NCBI GenBank assembly: GCA_000955785.1
Contig: JYOD01000047.1
Coordinates: forward strand, 62,001-126,000
DNA: 64,000 bases
DNA from: Burkholderiaceae bacterium 16
GTDB lineage: Bacteria > Pseudomonadota > Gammaproteobacteria > Burkholderiales > Burkholderiaceae
Direction of reading: 5' to 3'
Positions 32,912 to 41,566 of this stretch are shown piece after piece. The translations under genes were made by a program, and so were the position numbers. Each line of letters begins with the position of its first letter. Position 1 is the first letter of the stretch. The notes beneath the pieces are model-generated. The model made no database searches. It saw only the letters and a list, made by a program, of their open reading frames with translations, and was not told where the DNA came from.

Positions 32912-33427
32912 TCAATACGGCATCGCCATGTCGTTGGCGACCTGCGCACGGGAACCAATGCGCAAGCTGCTGACATCGCGCTGCGTCACCGTGGCCAGAC
33001 GGCCATCGTCCAACCGCACATTGACGCGATAGACGGTCTCGGTGCTGCTGCCTGCGCGCTTCTCGATCTGGTTGCCCGCTAAGCCACCCGCTACCGCACC
33101 GCCGATGGTCGCAATGGTATTGCCGGTACCCCCGCCAACCTGGTGCCCCAGCAGGCCGCCGGCGACGCCGCCGATTACCGTGCCGAGCACGCCCGAACTG
33201 TTCTTCTGGGTGGTCACCGGCTCGATCGACTCGACCCGGCCATGAAACACCGAACCCGCCGGCGCCTGGTAGGTATTCGTGCCCGGCGCCGGGGGCGGCG
33301 TCTGGTACCCAGCCTGCGGCAGCGGAGCGCCATAGCCGCCGCCATAACCACCGCCCGGCGCCGCGCAACCCGCCAACCCGGTCAACGCGGCGGTCGCCGC
33401 TACGCCCAACAGAATCTTGCCCTTCAT
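32912..33427 (-). CDS. Glycine-zipper outer-membrane lipoprotein (SlyB/PcP-like)
   Basis: The product is 171 residues with a signal peptide ending in the lipobox LTGLAGC (Cys21). A Gly/Pro/Tyr linker follows to about residue 55. The glycine-zipper 2TM domain is clear: GVLGTVIGGVAGGLLGHQVG and TIATIGGAVAGGLAGNQIE (about 80-120). The C-terminal domain contains YRVNVRLDDGRLATVTQ, the SlyB/Rickettsia 17-kDa antigen pattern. Such lipoproteins contribute to envelope integrity. It is convergent with hemW. Confidence 0.9.
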   Translation of the reverse strand: MKGKILLGVAATAALTGLAGCAAPGGGYGGGYGAPLPQAGYQTPPPAPGTNTYQAPAGSVFHGRVESIEPVTTQKNSSGVLGTVIGGVAGGLLGHQVGGGTGNTIATIGGAVAGGLAGNQIEKRAGSSTETVYRVNVRLDDGRLATVTQRDVSSLRIGSRAQVANDMAMPY

Positions 33428-33701
33428 CAGTTATCCTCCTCGATTGCCTGCAAATGCATGGGACAGGGGGACGCGCCACCCCGGCGCGCGCCCTCACGCA
33501 TGATAGGAGCACCGAGCCTGAAAGAAGGTTCCGCCGTATCCGAGAGACACCGACAAGACAACATTGCACAACATGCGCGACCAAGCGTCTCCGCCCTTGC
33601 TATAATGCGCGGCGCTGGCCGTTGCGCCAGCGTCAATGCAGCATGAAGCACGAGCGGAGACCTCCCCCCTGTTCGCGCTACAATGCCTGCACTTCCTTAC
33701 T

Positions 33702-33791
33702 GGAAGCGTGGCCGAGTGGTTTAAGGCAGCAGTCTTGAAAACTGCCGATGGGGTGACCCATCCGTGAGTTCGAATCTCACCGCTTCCGCCA
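33702..33791 (+). tRNA. tRNA-Ser (TGA)
   Basis: The 90-nt gene has the long variable arm typical of class II tRNAs (GATGGGGTGACCCATC), the anticodon TGA and an encoded CCA end. The acceptor stem is GGAAGCG/CGCTTCC. A TACAAT -10-like hexamer lies 18 bases upstream and a TATAAT at 33601-33606. Confidence 0.95.
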
Positions 33792-33842
33792 GATTTTCCG
33801 CTCGCGAATGCAGCCGCCTCGATTGAGCGAAACGACAAACGG

Positions 33843-34217
33843 TCACTCCGGTTTGCCTGGTTCCGTCAACAAGCGGTACGCCTCCTCCTGCGATATATCC
33901 AGCCGATAGTGCCGCGCCAGCATCCGCGCGAAATAGTGCGCGGCGCCGGGCTCGCAGTGCCTGAGCTGCTCGCGATAGGCCTCCAGCTCGAAACGCAGGC
34001 GCCAGCGCGGGCTGAGCAGGTAGAACACGCCCATCAGCCCCCCCGAGCGCCAGAACTGCCGCACGTGCACCTTCTCATGCTCGATCAGCGCATGGCTGAC
34101 GCCAGGCCGCACCAGGATCAGCGGCCCCGGCGCGAAGCCGTCGAACCCGCGCGGAATCAGCCACCGGGACTCTGTCTCGATCAGCAGGCAGGGCGGCGAT
34201 TTGCAGAAGCGGATCAT
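33843..34217 (-). CDS. Small HExxH-motif protein
   Basis: The product is 124 residues from the ATG at 34217; no strong ribosome site is seen. The core reads ALIEHEKVHVRQFW, a HExxH zinc-protease motif (His, Glu, His), followed by a hydrophobic segment (GLMGVFYLLSPRW) and an acidic helix RFELEAYREQLR whose Glu is a candidate third ligand. This is the layout of a minimal gluzincin-like fold. There is no signal peptide; a membrane-associated segment lies between the motif and the acidic helix. The function is unknown; proteolytic activity is inferred from the motif only. Confidence 0.7.
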   Translation of the reverse strand: MIRFCKSPPCLLIETESRWLIPRGFDGFAPGPLILVRPGVSHALIEHEKVHVRQFWRSGGLMGVFYLLSPRWRLRFELEAYREQLRHCEPGAAHYFARMLARHYRLDISQEEAYRLLTEPGKPE

Positions 34218-34311
34218 GGAAGGCGCCAGCGGCGGGGCAGCGCAAAGCGCGCGTAGCCCAAGCCTATCAGGTTGCGCGTGCCCGCACCCGAATCCGCTCC
34301 GCAAATGAAAA

Positions 34312-34333
34312 TGCCCCGCAGACAGGCGGGGCA
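34312..34333 (-). terminator. Terminator downstream of the glucarate-module Bug gene
   Basis: An 8-bp perfect stem, TGCCCCGC (34312-34319) with GCGGGGCA (34326-34333), has a 6-nt loop and is followed on the minus strand by TTTTCATTT. It ends the leftward gudD-Bug transcript. Confidence 0.82.
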
Positions 34334-34363
34334 AAGAGCAATGCTTGCGCCGATACCGCGAAC

Positions 34364-35401
34364 CTAGTCGATGCTGATCTTGCCGGCTTCGATCACGGTC
34401 TTCCAGCGCTGTAGCTCCTGCTTCTCGAACTGTTCGAACTGCTCGGGCGTGTTGGCGACCACCTCGAAACCGTTCTCGGCCAGCTTCTGCCGCATCTGGG
34501 GCTCATTGAGCGCGCCGACAAGGGCGGCATGCAGCTTGGCCTTGACGTCCTTCGGCAGCCCGCGCGGCGCCGCCACGGCTTGCCACGAATACACATCGAC
34601 GTCCTTCACGCCGCTTTCCGCCATGGTGGGCACGTTGGGCAGCACGGACGAGCGCTTGTCGCCAGTTACCGCCAGCGCCTTCAGCTTGCCGCTGCGAATA
34701 TGCTGGAGCACGGCGTTCACGTTCTGGAATGAGACGTCCACCTGGCCGGCGAGCAGGTCGGAGATGGCCGGCGCCCCGCCCTTATAGGGAACATGGAGTC
34801 CGTCGGTACCGGATTTCTGCCAGAACAACGCGGCCGTCAGGTGGTCTGACGAGCCGGCTCCGGAACTGGCAAATGCGACCTTGCCAGGATTCTTCTTCAT
34901 GTACGCAACCAGTTCCTGCAGGTTCTTCGCCGGGAAATCCGGCTTGGTGACCAGCACATTGGGCGCGCGCACGGCAACCGTCAGCAGGTCGAAGTCCTTG
35001 GCCGGGTCATAGCCAAGGTTCTTCTGCAGGAAGGGGTTCACGGCGTAGACGCCGATCGACGCCACCAGCAAGGTGTAGCCATCCGCGGGCGCGCGCTTGA
35101 CCATGGTCGCGCCGATGGCCCCGGTGGCGCCCGGGCGGTTGTCCACCACGAAGGGCTGGCCCAGCTTCTCATTGAGCGGCACCGCCAGCATGCGCGCGAT
35201 GGTGTCGGTGGAGCCTCCGGCCGGGAATGGCACCACGACCGAGACGGCCTTCTGGGGCCACGCCGTCGATGCGACAGCGGTGCCGGCGGCCGCCAGCACT
35301 GCCACGGCTGCGATCATGGCGGTGGTCAATCGGCGCAGCGCGCGGTACGTGGGCGCGGCTGTGGTGCCGGTCATGCGGGACCGGTCGTCAGTCTTGAACA
35401 T
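34364..35401 (-). CDS. Bug-family (TctC-like) periplasmic solute-binding protein
   Basis: The product is 345 residues. The N-terminal signal helix is LTTAMIAAVAVLAAAGTAVAS, with cleavage near residue 45. Mature-domain landmarks include VVPFPAGGSTDTIARML, VVDNRPGATGAIGATMV and LHVPYKGGAPAISDLLAGQVD. Bug proteins bind organic acids in the periplasm, and many work without a linked tripartite tricarboxylate transporter; none is adjacent. The gene lies 51 bases downstream of glucarate dehydratase on the same strand, so glucarate or a related sugar acid is the likely ligand (inference). Confidence 0.9.
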   Translation of the reverse strand: MFKTDDRSRMTGTTAAPTYRALRRLTTAMIAAVAVLAAAGTAVASTAWPQKAVSVVVPFPAGGSTDTIARMLAVPLNEKLGQPFVVDNRPGATGAIGATMVKRAPADGYTLLVASIGVYAVNPFLQKNLGYDPAKDFDLLTVAVRAPNVLVTKPDFPAKNLQELVAYMKKNPGKVAFASSGAGSSDHLTAALFWQKSGTDGLHVPYKGGAPAISDLLAGQVDVSFQNVNAVLQHIRSGKLKALAVTGDKRSSVLPNVPTMAESGVKDVDVYSWQAVAAPRGLPKDVKAKLHAALVGALNEPQMRQKLAENGFEVVANTPEQFEQFEKQELQRWKTVIEAGKISID

Positions 35402-35452
35402 CGTTGTCTCCTCGCTTCTGAGTGGTATTTCTTGTGTCCGGATGGTCCGCGC

Positions 35453-36820
35453 TCACCGGACCATGCACGGCGCCTTATTGTTGAAGGTCCAGCCCGGGAT
35501 CAGGAATTGCATGGCAGCCGCATCGTCGCGCGCGCCCAGTCCCATGTTCTTGTAGCGCTCGTGCGCCAGCGCCACCTGCTCCATATCGAGTTCGACGCCG
35601 AGGCCCGGCTGCGCCGGCACGGCTACCTTGCCGTTCTCGATCTTCAGCGGCGCCTTGGTCAGGCGTTCGCCGTCCTGCCAGATCCAGTGCGTATCGATCG
35701 CGGTGACGCGGCCCGGCGCGGCAGCGGCCACATGGGTGAACATGGCCAGCGAAATATCGAAATGGTTGTTGGAGTGCGAGCCCCAGGTCAGGCCCCATTC
35801 GGCGCACATCTGCGCGACCCGCACCGAGCCCTGCATGGTCCAGAAATGCGGATCGGCCAGCGGGATATCGACCGACTGCAGGCGCACCGCGTGGCCCATC
35901 TGGCGCCAGTCGGTCGCGACCATATTGGTGGCGGTGGGCAGGCCGGTGGCGGTGCGGAACTCGGCCATGACCTCGCGGCCCGAATAACCATCCTCCGCGC
36001 CGCACGGATCTTCGGCATAGGCCAGTACGCCATGCTTGTCGCGGCACAGGCGCACGGCTTCGGCCAGCGACCACGCGCCGTTGGGGTCCAGCGTGATACG
36101 CGCCCTGGGGAAGCGTTCGGCAAGCGCCAGGATGGCTTCCATCTCTTCATCGCCGCGCAGCACGCCGCCCTTGAGCTTGAAGTCGTTGAAGCCGTAGCGT
36201 GCATAGGCCGCCTCCGCCAGTCGTACCACGCCTTCTGCGCTCATTGCCGCTTCGTTGCGCAGGCGGAACCACTCGTTGTCCGCCTCTGGCTCGCTGCGAT
36301 AGCCGAGCGTGGTGCGGCTGCGGTCGCCGATATAGAACAGGTAGCCCAGCATCTCCACCGCATCGCGTTGCTGGCCCTCGCCAAGCAAGGCCGCTACTGG
36401 CACGCCGAGGTGCTTGCCGAGCAGGTCCAGCAGGGCCGCTTCCAGCGCGGTGACGGCATGGATGGTGATGCGCAGGTCGAAGGTCTGCAGGCCGCGCCCG
36501 CCCGCATCGCGGCTGGCAAAGGCACTGCGTACGCTATTGAGCAAGGCCTGGTGATTGCCGATCGATTGCCCCACGATGAGTTCCCGCGCATCCTCCAGGG
36601 TCTGGCGGATCGCTTCGCCGCCCGGCACTTCGCCAACGCCGGTATTCCCCGCGCTGTCCTTGAGGATGACGATATTGCGGGTGAAGAACGGACCGTGGGC
36701 ACCCGACAGGTTCATCAGCATGCTGTCGTGGCCGGCTACCGGCACCACAGTGAGTTCGGTGACGACGGGCGTGCCTGCGACGGGCGCGGCGCGGGTAGCG
36801 GAGATGGGTGTCTGGATCAT
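35453..36820 (-). CDS. gudD: D-glucarate dehydratase
   Basis: The product is 455 residues, the full length of the enolase-superfamily glucarate dehydratase. Catalytic signatures are present: the KxK loop [12 protein letters not shown], the metal-ligand strands [11 protein letters not shown] and [28 protein letters not shown], and the catalytic His in [11 protein letters not shown]. The enzyme turns D-glucarate (and L-idarate) into 5-dehydro-4-deoxy-D-glucarate. It is divergent from the FadR-type regulator, and the operator-like dyad at 36972-36991 lies between them. The next pathway enzyme (5-dehydro-4-deoxyglucarate dehydratase) is not in the window. Confidence 0.95.
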   Translation of the reverse strand: MIQTPISATRAAPVAGTPVVTELTVVPVAGHDSMLMNLSGAHGPFFTRNIVILKDSAGNTGVGEVPGGEAIRQTLEDARELIVGQSIGNHQALLNSVRSAFASRDAGGRGLQTFDLRITIHAVTALEAALLDLLGKHLGVPVAALLGEGQQRDAVEMLGYLFYIGDRSRTTLGYRSEPEADNEWFRLRNEAAMSAEGVVRLAEAAYARYGFNDFKLKGGVLRGDEEMEAILALAERFPRARITLDPNGAWSLAEAVRLCRDKHGVLAYAEDPCGAEDGYSGREVMAEFRTATGLPTATNMVATDWRQMGHAVRLQSVDIPLADPHFWTMQGSVRVAQMCAEWGLTWGSHSNNHFDISLAMFTHVAAAAPGRVTAIDTHWIWQDGERLTKAPLKIENGKVAVPAQPGLGVELDMEQVALAHERYKNMGLGARDDAAAMQFLIPGWTFNNKAPCMVR

Positions 36821-36971
36821 GTCGAATTCCGGCGGAAAGAGCAGTGCACGGCCTGGCGGCGGCGGATCTTACGGGTTGTCTCGGTCTGGCTGCCCGGTTG
36901 CTGCCGGGTACCTGTTCGTCGGTGCTGGCCGGGCCTGAAATTGAGTTGGAGGCCCGAGACACCTGTTATCG

Positions 36972-37001
36972 GTCGTCATATAACTTACGACGCAGTATAA
37001 T
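36972..37001 (+). promoter_or_regulatory. Operator dyad overlapping a -10 TATAAT
   Basis: GTCGT (36972-36976) and ACGAC (36987-36991) form an inverted repeat with a 10-base centre. A perfect TATAAT follows at 36996-37001, 40 bases before the regulator start. The dyad covers the -35 position, so bound regulator would block its own transcription. It lies in the gudD/regulator divergent gap. Confidence 0.62.
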
Positions 37002-37040
37002 GAGCCCATCGAGATCCGGTCAAGCCCCCTGCCCACTATC

Positions 37041-37787
37041 ATGTCAAACCCGATGTTTGCCTCCACCACCCCGCTGCGGCGCCGCGGCCGCACGCTTGCC
37101 GAAGAGGCGGTGAGCAACCTGAGCGAGCGCATCCAGCAAGGCCTGCTCAAGCCGGGCGACAAGCTGCCGACAGAATCCGAAATCATGGCCGCGCTTGGCG
37201 TCAGCCGCACCGTGGTGCGCGAAGCGCTGTCGCGGCTGCAGGCCAGCGGCCTGGTCGAGACCCGCCACGGCATCGGCACCTTCGTGCTGGCGCGCAGTAC
37301 CGAGAACGGCTCGCCCTTCCGCATCGACCCGGCCACCATGGGAACCGCCATGGACGTGCTGGCCATGCTGGAATTCCGCGTCAGCCTGGAAGCCGAGGCC
37401 GCCAGCCTGGCAGCGTCCCGGCGCAGCGACGAGCAGCTGGCGGCAATGCGCCGTGCGCTCGACGAACTCAAGCGCACGGCGGCCGGCGGCGAGGATTCGG
37501 TGGGGGCTGATTTCGAGTTCCACCTCGTCATTGCGCGCGCTACCGGCAATCGCTATTTCACCGACATCATGGGACATCTCGGCACCATGGTGATCCCGCG
37601 CAGCCGGCTGCACGTCAGCGCACAGGAGCGCGAGCAATATCTCGAGCGCGTCAATATCGAGCACGAGAATATCTACGATGCGATCGAGCGGCGCGACCCC
37701 GAAGGCGCCAAGGCCGCCATGCGCATGCACCTGACCAACAGCCGCGAGCGGCTGCGCAAGGCATCGGCGGCGGTGGAAGCAAGCTAA
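37041..37787 (+). CDS. FadR-subfamily GntR transcription regulator
   Basis: The product is 248 residues. Residues 15-85 form a GntR winged helix (KPGDKLPTESEIMAALGVSRT, cut here at 20: KPGDKLPTESEIMAALGVSR). Residues 100-240 form the FCD ligand-binding domain with Asp and three His positioned as metal ligands (FEFHLVIARATGNRYF, then IEHENIYDAIE and MRMHLTNSRERL). FCD regulators bind acidic sugar metabolites. The position between gudD and the semialdehyde dehydrogenase indicates control of this glucarate module; matching dyads precede both sides. Confidence 0.9.
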   Translation: MSNPMFASTTPLRRRGRTLAEEAVSNLSERIQQGLLKPGDKLPTESEIMAALGVSRTVVREALSRLQASGLVETRHGIGTFVLARSTENGSPFRIDPATMGTAMDVLAMLEFRVSLEAEAASLAASRRSDEQLAAMRRALDELKRTAAGGEDSVGADFEFHLVIARATGNRYFTDIMGHLGTMVIPRSRLHVSAQEREQYLERVNIEHENIYDAIERRDPEGAKAAMRMHLTNSRERLRKASAAVEAS

Positions 37788-37855
37788 GGATTGGGAGGTC
37801 TGGAGAACCCCGGCGCGACCGGAGGTTTTCCTGCTTGCTAGCAAAGTAGCTCGTG

Positions 37856-37888
37856 TTGTATGATGTCTTACAATAAGTCTGATAAGAC
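37856..37888. promoter_or_regulatory. Second operator-like dyad before the dehydrogenase gene
   Basis: TTGTA (37856-37860) and TACAA (37869-37873) form an inverted repeat, and GTCTTA (37865-37870) pairs with TAAGAC (37883-37888). Over 18 bases it matches 11 positions of the dyad before the regulator, including the shared CTTAC half-site. It lies 197-229 bases upstream of the dehydrogenase start. Confidence 0.55.
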
Positions 37889-38084
37889 CTTAGCGCTGCT
37901 CGCTGGCCCCGCGGCGTTAGTCCAGAGCCACATGGCCGCGCGTCCGCGCAACTACCGTCTGTCGCGCTAGCCAGTGCCTCGAATCAATGCGAGCCGCTCG
38001 CAAGACAACCCCGGAAATCCCGCTCGCGCTGCGGCGCGGGCACCCTCTTGATCCTTGATCGCAGTTGAAAAGCAGGAAACGCTC

Positions 38085-39662
38085 ATGACCATCACCGGCG
38101 AAATGCTGATCGGCGCCAGCGCAGTGCGCGGCACCACCAAGATCCTCCATGCCACCAACCCGGCCACGGGCGAAACGCTCGCACCGGAATTCCATGGCGG
38201 CGGCGCCGCCGAGGCCGAGCGCGCCTGCGTGCTGGCCGAAGCCGCGTTCGACACTTACCGGAACACCTCGCCGGAAACCCGCGCGCAGTTCCTGGAATCC
38301 ATCGCCAACGGCCTGGAAGCCCTGGGCGACACGCTGATCGAGCGCGCCCACGCCGAAAGCGCGCTGCCGGTTGCGCGCCTGCAGGGCGAACGCGCACGCA
38401 CCGCCGGCCAGTTGCGCCTGTTCGCGAGCGTGCTGCGCGATGGCCGCTGGCAATCCGCCACGCTCGACTCCGCCTTGCCGGAGCGCACGCCGCCGCGCCC
38501 CGACCTGCGCCTGCAGAAGATCGCTATCGGGCCGGTAGCGGTATTCGGCGCCAGTAACTTCCCGCTGGCGTTCTCGGTGGCGGGCGGCGATACCGCGTCG
38601 GCGCTGGCTGCGGGCTGCCCGGTCATCGTGAAAGCGCACTCGGCCCACCTCGGCACCTCCGAGCTGGTCGGCCGCGTGATCCAGAAGGCCGTGGCGGACG
38701 CCGGGCTGCCCGAAGGCGTGTTCTCGCTGTTGGTCGGCGCGGGCGTTGCCGTGGGTACGGCCATGGTGGCGCATCCTTCGATCCAGGCAGTGGGCTTTAC
38801 CGGCTCGCGCAGCGGCGGCCTGGCGCTGGTGCAGACAGCCAACAGCCGGCCGCAGCCGATCCCCGTCTATGCGGAGATGAGCAGCATCAACCCGGTGTTC
38901 CTGCTACCGGCGGCGCTGGCCGCCCGCGGCGCGGAGATCGCGCGCAACCTGGTGGATTCGCTGGTGATGGGCGTGGGCCAGTTCTGCACCAACCCCGGCC
39001 TGTTGCTGGCCGTGGAAAGCCCGGCGCTGGATGGGTTTCGCCAGGGCGCGATTGCGGCGCTGTCCGAAAAAGGCGCCGCCACCATGCTGACGCCCGGCAT
39101 CTGCCAGGCTTACGACAACGGCGTGGCCCAGCTCGGCGACATCGAAGGACTGCGCCGCATTGGCAGCGGCAAGCCAGCGAGCGGCCCCAACCAGGCCCGC
39201 CCTGCGTTGTTCGAAACCACGGCTGAACGCTTCCTGGCAGACCATCGCATGGAAGCCGAAGTATTTGGCCCATCCTCGGTACTGGTCGTGTGCCGCGACC
39301 ATGGGGAAATGCTGGCGGTGGCACGCCGGCTCGAAGGCCAGCTTACCGCCACCGTGCAAGCGGATGCAGGTGACCGCGCCGACGCCGGCAGCCTGCTGAC
39401 GGTACTGGAGCGCAAGGCTGGGCGCGTGCTGTTCAATGGCTATCCGACCGGGGTGGAAGTGTCCTATGCGATGGTGCATGGCGGCCCCTTCCCCGCCACG
39501 TCGGATACGCGCGCCACCTCGGTCGGCGCTTCCGCGATCGAGCGCTTCCTGCGCCCGGTGTGCTATCAGAACGTGCCTGCGGAATTGCTGCCGCCGGCGC
39601 TGAAGGACGGCAACCCGTTGAAGGCGTGGCGTCTCACTGACGGACAACTGGCGCGCGACTGA
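38085..39662 (+). CDS. 2,5-dioxopentanoate (2-oxoglutarate semialdehyde) dehydrogenase
   Basis: The product is 525 residues from the ATG at 38085, which has AGGAA upstream; the frame opens ten codons earlier. It is an aldehyde dehydrogenase of the KGSADH group. The cofactor region contains FGASNFPLAFSVAGGDTASA, the catalytic Glu lies in PVYAEMSSINPVFLLP and the nucleophile Cys in GVGQFCTNPG. It oxidises 2-oxoglutarate semialdehyde to 2-oxoglutarate, the last step of glucarate/galactarate and pentose oxidation. The neighbouring gudD and regulator support the glucarate role. A strong terminator follows. Confidence 0.92.
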   Translation: MTITGEMLIGASAVRGTTKILHATNPATGETLAPEFHGGGAAEAERACVLAEAAFDTYRNTSPETRAQFLESIANGLEALGDTLIERAHAESALPVARLQGERARTAGQLRLFASVLRDGRWQSATLDSALPERTPPRPDLRLQKIAIGPVAVFGASNFPLAFSVAGGDTASALAAGCPVIVKAHSAHLGTSELVGRVIQKAVADAGLPEGVFSLLVGAGVAVGTAMVAHPSIQAVGFTGSRSGGLALVQTANSRPQPIPVYAEMSSINPVFLLPAALAARGAEIARNLVDSLVMGVGQFCTNPGLLLAVESPALDGFRQGAIAALSEKGAATMLTPGICQAYDNGVAQLGDIEGLRRIGSGKPASGPNQARPALFETTAERFLADHRMEAEVFGPSSVLVVCRDHGEMLAVARRLEGQLTATVQADAGDRADAGSLLTVLERKAGRVLFNGYPTGVEVSYAMVHGGPFPATSDTRATSVGASAIERFLRPVCYQNVPAELLPPALKDGNPLKAWRLTDGQLARD

Positions 39663-39680
39663 CATTACGCACAGCCGTAA

Positions 39681-39707
39681 AAAAGGGCCGGTAATCCCGG
39701 CCCTTTT
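39681..39707 (+). terminator. Bidirectional terminator
   Basis: An 11-bp perfect stem, AAAAGGGCCGG (39681-39691) with CCGGCCCTTTT (39697-39707), has a 5-nt loop. It separates the semialdehyde dehydrogenase gene from the converging osmoprotectant operon and provides T-runs on both strands. Confidence 0.92.
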
Positions 39708-39730
39708 CCATTTCGCGCGGCACCCGTTGC

Positions 39731-40906
39731 CTACGCTGCAATACGCTCGATCGCGGCCGGCGCCTGCGGCGGCTGGATCACCGGCGCGTTACCGCGCGAG
39801 CGGCCCGAGCTGAGATAGTCGGCAATCGATTCCTGCGTGACTTCGCCAAGATAGACACCATCGGCATCCACCACCGGCAGCCAGCTCGTGTTGTGCTGGT
39901 ACATGCGCGAAAGCACGATGCGCAGGTGCTCGTCGAATGCAGCGGTCGCCATGAACGGCCGCAACGCATTCGCGCACACCCCTTGCCCCGTGCGCGCGTC
40001 GCGCCGCGTGACGTAGCCGAGCGCGCGCTGCGTCTCGTCCACCACCGGCAGGTGACGCACATCCGCCTCGTCCATGAGGGCGAAAGCCTGCGCCAGCGGC
40101 ATGTCCGGGCTGCAGGTCTGCGCCATGGTGGCGGCGTCGCCGGCGCGCACCAGCAGCAGGCGCTTGAGCGTATTGTCGTGGCCGATGAAGGCCTGCACGA
40201 AGTCGTCGGCCGGGCGCGCCAGCAGTGCGTCGGGATGGTCGAATTGCACCAGCTTGCCACCACGGAATACGGCCACGCGGTCGCCCAGCTTGATGGCCTC
40301 GTCGATGTCGTGCGAAACCATGATCACGGTCTTGCCAAGCTGGCGCTGCATCTGGAAGAACTCGTTCTGGATGCTCTCGCGATTGATCGGGTCGACCGCA
40401 CCGAAGGGTTCGTCCATCAGCAACACGGGCGCATCCGCCGCGAGCGCGCGGATCACGCCGATGCGCTGCTGCTGGCCGCCCGACAATTCCCGCGGATAGC
40501 GCGTGAGCATCCTGCCGGGATCGAGTTGCACCATCGACATCAGTTCGCGCGCGCGCTCGCGGCAGCGCTTCTTGTCCCAGCCCAGCAGGCGTGGCACGAC
40601 CATGATGTTCTCCTCGATGGTCATGTTCGGGAACAGGCCGATCTGCTGGATCACGTAGCCGATCTTGCGGCGCAGCGTGACTTCGTCCACGCGGGTGGTG
40701 TCCTCGCCGTCGATCAGGACCCGGCCGGAGCTGGGCTGGATCAGGCGGTTGATCATCTTGAGCGTGGTGGTCTTGCCGCAGCCCGAGGGACCGAGGAAGA
40801 CGCAGATCTCGCCCTTGGGCACCGTGAGCGAGACGGCATCGACGGCGCGCACTTCGGCGCCGTCTTTCTGCTTGAAGGTCTTGGTGAGTTGGTCGAGTTC
40901 AATCAT
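39731..40906 (-). CDS. Osmoprotectant ABC transporter ATPase with CBS domains (OpuCA-like)
   Basis: The product is 391 residues from the ATG at 40906; the frame extends upstream into the permease gene but only as a shadow. Walker A GPSGCGKTT (about 36-44), signature LSGGQQQRIG and Walker B VLLMDEPFG are intact. Two CBS domains occupy about 255-375 (VRHLPVVDETQRALGYV and TSWLPVVDADGVYLGEV), the module that senses ionic strength or c-di-AMP in OpuC/OpuA importers. It is the last gene of the leftward operon, two bases behind the permease stop. Confidence 0.93.
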   Translation of the reverse strand: MIELDQLTKTFKQKDGAEVRAVDAVSLTVPKGEICVFLGPSGCGKTTTLKMINRLIQPSSGRVLIDGEDTTRVDEVTLRRKIGYVIQQIGLFPNMTIEENIMVVPRLLGWDKKRCRERARELMSMVQLDPGRMLTRYPRELSGGQQQRIGVIRALAADAPVLLMDEPFGAVDPINRESIQNEFFQMQRQLGKTVIMVSHDIDEAIKLGDRVAVFRGGKLVQFDHPDALLARPADDFVQAFIGHDNTLKRLLLVRAGDAATMAQTCSPDMPLAQAFALMDEADVRHLPVVDETQRALGYVTRRDARTGQGVCANALRPFMATAAFDEHLRIVLSRMYQHNTSWLPVVDADGVYLGEVTQESIADYLSSGRSRGNAPVIQPPQAPAAIERIAA

Positions 40907-40908
40907 GT

Positions 40909-41556
40909 TCAGCGAATTCCTTTCGGTGTCAGCGCCCGCTGCAACCACTGCAGGCAGGCATCGGCCACGATGGCGAGCACGCTGACCAGCACCGCGCCGA
41001 TCGCCAGCTTGCTCATGTTGCTCTGGCTGATCGCTTGCAGGATCAGCACCCCAAGGCCACCCGCGCCGATGATGGCGGCGATGGTGGCCACGCCGATATT
41101 CATCACCACGGCGGTACGCACGCCGCCGAGGATGACGGGCACGGCCAGCGGCAGGTCCACCAGCCGCATGCGCTGCCAGGTGGTCATGCCGATGCCGCGG
41201 CCGGCTTCCTGGATGCCGTCGTCGACGTTGGCAAGCGCCACGCAGGTATTGCGCATGATCGGCAGCAGCGAATAAAGAAACACCGCGGTCACCGCCGGCA
41301 CATAGCCGAGCGCGTGGCCGAAGCGGGCGAAGATCGGGATCATCAGGCCGAACAGCGCGATCGACGGCAGGGTCAGCACGATGGTGGCCAGCGTCAGCAG
41401 CGGCGTGGCGAGGAAGCGGAAGCGCGCGCACAGGATGCCCAGCGGCACGCCCACCACGATAGCCAGCCCCACCGCGGAGCCCACCAGGGCCAGATGCTGT
41501 CCGGTGAGCTTGAGCAGCGTTGGCCAGCTATGTTGAAGGTAAGTCAGCAAGTCCAT
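40909..41556 (-). CDS. Osmoprotectant ABC permease (OpuCB/ProW-like)
   Basis: The product is 215 residues with five to six hydrophobic segments (LALVGSAVGLAIVVGVPLGI through ILQAISQSNMSKLAIGAVLV). The permease EAA-type loop is visible as GRGIGMTTWQRMRLVDLPLA. It is one of two permeases in the operon and lies directly before the ATPase. The heterodimer with the second permease would form the membrane channel for betaine or choline-like compounds. Confidence 0.92.
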   Translation of the reverse strand: MDLLTYLQHSWPTLLKLTGQHLALVGSAVGLAIVVGVPLGILCARFRFLATPLLTLATIVLTLPSIALFGLMIPIFARFGHALGYVPAVTAVFLYSLLPIMRNTCVALANVDDGIQEAGRGIGMTTWQRMRLVDLPLAVPVILGGVRTAVVMNIGVATIAAIIGAGGLGVLILQAISQSNMSKLAIGAVLVSVLAIVADACLQWLQRALTPKGIR

Positions 41557-41566
41557 GCGACCCTCC

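Noticed and set aside
31434..33584. A 716-codon open frame on the minus strand.
   Set aside because: It is antisense to hemW and rdgB and crosses a strong terminator; no motif, no ribosome site.
39731..41431. A longer version of the osmoprotectant ATPase reading into the permease gene.
   Set aside because: The extension has permease-antiframe composition; the ATG at 40906 gives the standard ATPase start two bases behind the permease stop.
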